A stretch of 7,450 bases of DNA. Origin: Deltaproteobacteria bacterium. GTDB taxonomy: Bacteria; Desulfobacterota; Desulfobacteria; Desulfobacterales; Desulfatibacillaceae. Both the position numbers and the translations under genes were made by a program. Of this stretch, positions 5,948 through 7,450 are shown one piece after another. The stretch lies in contig JAFDHW010000110.1 in NCBI GenBank assembly GCA_019308705.1, positions 1 through 7,450 on the forward strand, read 5' to 3'. A model generated the notes under the pieces. The model was not told the DNA's origin. It worked only from the letters and a program-made list of their open reading frames with translations, and did no database searches. The number at the start of each line of letters is the position of its first letter. The stretch's first letter is position 1.

Positions 5948-6928
5948 ATGCCCAAGGAACTGCTTCATTTTCACGTGGCCCAAAAGGCCCTCCGGTGCAT
6001 GGAGCCCGGCCCCTTGAAGGAGGCCGTGGAGGCCCGGCCCAACCTGTACCTTCTGGGGTCGGTGCTGCCGGACACCCCTCTCTACGCCCTGTACCGCCGG
6101 GCGCGGGGCGGCGGCCTTTCCTCCGCCCTGCACGGGGCTGGTGGCGAGGACAGCTTTGCCCCGGCCAAGCGGGTGCTTTTGGGGGACCGCCCGCCCGGGG
6201 CGGGGGAGTGGGCCTTCATGCTGGGGGCCCTGTGTCACGTGATGACCGACGCGGTGGTCCACCCCTGGGTCATGTACCGCTCGGGCCGCGGCCACCTCAA
6301 AGGGTCGGAACACCGGGAGCGCTTCCTTGACATCCACCGCAGCCTGGAAACCTGGATGGACGTGGCGCTGCTCCAGAGGCGGCCGGAGTTTTCGCCCCGG
6401 CTGTTCGGCGGGCTGTTGGCGGCCAGGGAGATGGGCCGGGCCCGGTTTCTCCGCGCCGCCGGGGCGTATTTCGGCCCGGGCCACCAGGACGCCGGATTCG
6501 TGGCCGCGGCCTTTGCCGCCCACGCCGCGTTGCAGGGGGCCTTTTTCTCCCGCCCCCTGGAATGGATCCTCCGGCGCGCGGGCGGTTACCTGGGCCGGCC
6601 CCAGGCCTCGCTGCTGGCCCTGTTTTATCCCCCCGCGCCGGGAGCCGCCCCGGTCCTCGCCGGCCCCCTGGATTACCGGCATCCGGTCACGGGCCGGAAG
6701 CGCACCACCAGCCTTTATGCCCTGGAGCAGAAGGCCGCGTCGGTCTCCGCCCGCCTGTTCTCCCGCCTCCAGGCCCACCGGGAGGCCGGCACCCTTTCCG
6801 CATACCTTTCCCGCGTCCGCGGCCCTTCCCTGGAAACCGGGCTTGTGGGCGTGCCCTCGGCCTCCATGGCCCACCTGGACCCGGAGCCCGACGTAAACCG
6901 CCTCCTTTTTTCCCGAAAACCCGCGTAA
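5948..6928 (+). CDS. Zinc-dependent phospholipase C-like protein
   Basis: Protein of 326 aa matching the zinc-dependent phospholipase C / S1-P1 nuclease superfamily by its histidine and aspartate pattern: LLHFHVAQ near the N-terminus (H7, H9), LLGSVLPDTPLYAL (35-48, D42), H62, LGALCHVMTDAVVHPWVMY (92-110; H97, D101, H105), and SEHRERFLDIHRSLETWMD (120-138; H122, H130, E134). These are the expected ligands for a multi-zinc site. Classical zinc PLC enzymes are secreted, but this one has no signal peptide and is mainly helical, so it is probably cytoplasmic or peripheral. The C-terminal 100 residues hold a basic stretch (HPVTGRKRTT) of unknown role. ATG 5948 lies 1 nt after the deacetylase stop with no strong ribosome binding site, which suggests translational coupling. 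The reaction could be phospholipid or phosphodiester cleavage; the substrate cannot be read from sequence. It is the last gene before the intrinsic terminator. Confidence 0.85.
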   Translation: MPKELLHFHVAQKALRCMEPGPLKEAVEARPNLYLLGSVLPDTPLYALYRRARGGGLSSALHGAGGEDSFAPAKRVLLGDRPPGAGEWAFMLGALCHVMTDAVVHPWVMYRSGRGHLKGSEHRERFLDIHRSLETWMDVALLQRRPEFSPRLFGGLLAAREMGRARFLRAAGAYFGPGHQDAGFVAAAFAAHAALQGAFFSRPLEWILRRAGGYLGRPQASLLALFYPPAPGAAPVLAGPLDYRHPVTGRKRTTSLYALEQKAASVSARLFSRLQAHREAGTLSAYLSRVRGPSLETGLVGVPSASMAHLDPEPDVNRLLFSRKPA

Positions 6929-6929
6929 A

Positions 6930-6960
6930 CCATCCCTTTTCCCAGCGGATGGCTTTTTTT
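6930..6960 (+). terminator. Intrinsic terminator of the envelope/lipid gene cluster
   Basis: CCATCC (6930-6935) pairs with GGATGG (6947-6952) around an 11-nt loop, followed by C and seven T (6954-6960). It starts 2 nt after the stop of the phospholipase-like gene and marks the end of the + strand gene series. The stem is only 6 bp, but the T-run and position are convincing. Confidence 0.72.
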
Positions 6961-6964
6961 GCGG

Positions 6965-6980
6965 GCAAAGTCCGCTTTGC
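6965..6980. other. Small perfect hairpin after the terminator
   Basis: GCAAAG (6965-6970) and CTTTGC (6975-6980) form a 6-bp stem with a TCCG tetraloop directly after the terminator T-run. No T-run follows on either strand. It may be a 3' remnant of the same termination region or marginal to the repeat junction beyond it. Confidence 0.3.
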
Positions 6981-7009
6981 GCCGTGGCCTATCTATAACT
7001 ATATGATAT

Positions 7010-7047
7010 TTAACCAGGATTATTCACGAGTTCGATTTGCGATAAAG
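7010..7047. repeat. Inverted half-copy of the left repeat
   Basis: The segment reads TTAACC, then GGATTATTCACG, then GTTCGATT, and is identical at 32 of 38 positions to the complement of 77-114 (29 of the first 32). After 7047 the similarity stops: the G-rich arm and the GTACAAAAGTAC core seen at the left are absent, and an AT-rich sequence leads into the transposase 3' end. It is either a copy truncated by mobile-element insertion or the conserved half of a variable repeat family. The surrounding region (about 6990-7070) is clearly lower in GC than the rest of the window. Confidence 0.6.
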
Positions 7048-7450
7048 CAACATATTTTCTATAAATTCCCTCAGTGGGTTGGAGCATCCTCCTTTGGTTT
7101 GAGATAGGCCCTTCCGGTTTCCCAGTCTTCGCTGATCTCCATGAGGATCGCGCTGACCAGTCTGAGAAGGGATGCCTCGTTCGGGAACAGCGTTGCCACC
7201 CGGGTTCGGCGTTTTACTTCCTTGTTCACTCTCTCCAGCATGTTGGTTGTCCGCAGTCTCCGGCGGTGTCGTTGGGGGAGCATGAACACCGCAAAGCCTT
7301 CCGGCAGGGCCGATTGCATCCAGGAAGAAAGCCGTGAAGCGGATTTGGCGTACTTGTCAGCCGCCAGGTCCAGCAACCTTTGCGCCTCGTCGCGGGAAGG
7401 CGCGCACAGGATGTTGCGGATGTCCTCCGCGACCTCGGCGCGCATATGCA
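7048..7450 (-). mobile_element. IS256-family insertion sequence, partial (runs off the window)
   Basis: The element is defined by the transposase 3' end on the - strand and the AT-rich sequence downstream of it. The left boundary at about 7048 is only inferred, from the point where repeat similarity is lost. No terminal inverted repeat can be matched, because the other end lies outside the window. Completeness and activity of the element are unknown. Confidence 0.5.
7071..7450 (-). CDS. IS256 (Mutator)-family transposase, C-terminal part
   Basis: The frame is open on the - strand from the window edge to TGA at 7073-7071, giving about 126 residues of the C-terminal third of a protein that is usually about 400 aa. 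Diagnostic features are RNILCAPSRDEAQRLLDLAADKY, the conserved TTNMLERVNKEVKRRTRV segment that contains the Glu of the DDE catalytic triad and the adjacent basic run, and FPNEASLLRLVSAILMEISEDWETGRAYL near the end. The in-frame ATG at 7445 is internal: the preceding codon is a sense codon (His), and the first two catalytic Asp residues must lie further upstream, outside the window. The visible part has no frameshift or internal stop, so the gene may be intact. It is transcribed convergently to the seven + strand genes. Confidence 0.93.
   Translation of the reverse strand, partial: HMRAEVAEDIRNILCAPSRDEAQRLLDLAADKYAKSASRLSSWMQSALPEGFAVFMLPQRHRRRLRTTNMLERVNKEVKRRTRVATLFPNEASLLRLVSAILMEISEDWETGRAYLKPKEDAPTH

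Noticed and set aside
1..7450. CRISPR array, tRNA or rRNA genes, toxin-antitoxin or phage-defence genes
   Set aside because: No regularly spaced repeats, cloverleaf-like sequence, rRNA-like segment or defence motif was seen on either strand.

Overview
The window is GC-rich and reads like the chromosome of a free-living, probably anaerobic Gram-negative bacterium. Three things suggest Desulfobacterota (the former sulfate-reducing Deltaproteobacteria): a precorrin-2 dehydrogenase / CcsA-HemX-like / hemA block, dense palindromic intergenic repeats, and a ChbG/HpnK-type deacetylase. This is an inference from gene content; no marker gene in the window fixes the taxon.

Layout, left to right. Positions 1-114 hold a palindromic, REP-like repeat. 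From 126 to 3029 lies a tetrapyrrole block, all on the + strand: a stand-alone precorrin-2 dehydrogenase / sirohydrochlorin ferrochelatase, a CcsA/HemX-like multi-pass membrane protein with a WWD motif, and glutamyl-tRNA reductase (hemA). HemA commits glutamate to tetrapyrroles, the dehydrogenase draws precorrin-2 towards siroheme, and the membrane protein is related to haem handling or cytochrome c assembly. fabD (malonyl-CoA:ACP transacylase) follows, most likely starting at a TTG at 3140. From 4096 to 4273 lies a second, unrelated palindromic element with 23-bp terminal inverted repeats (MITE-like). The open frame of the next gene runs straight through it. That gene encodes an unrecognised membrane-anchored, beta-rich extracytoplasmic protein. 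It overlaps a ChbG/HpnK (YdjC-family) deacetylase, which is followed 1 nt later by a zinc-dependent phospholipase C-like protein. These last three look translationally coupled and end at a good intrinsic terminator (6930-6960).

The right edge is a mobile-element junction. An AT-rich stretch carries a second, inverted copy (7010-7047) of the outer half of the repeat seen at 77-114. Next to it is the 3' part of an IS256 (Mutator)-family transposase on the - strand, which runs off the window. All seven + strand genes therefore lie between oppositely oriented copies of one repeat.

I found no tRNA, rRNA, CRISPR array or recognisable defence system. The stretches most likely to be undescribed are the two palindromic repeat families, the uncertain start of the 4086-5123 gene, and the three-gene envelope/lipid cluster from about 4086 to 6928. 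No gene-free stretch exceeds 300 bases.
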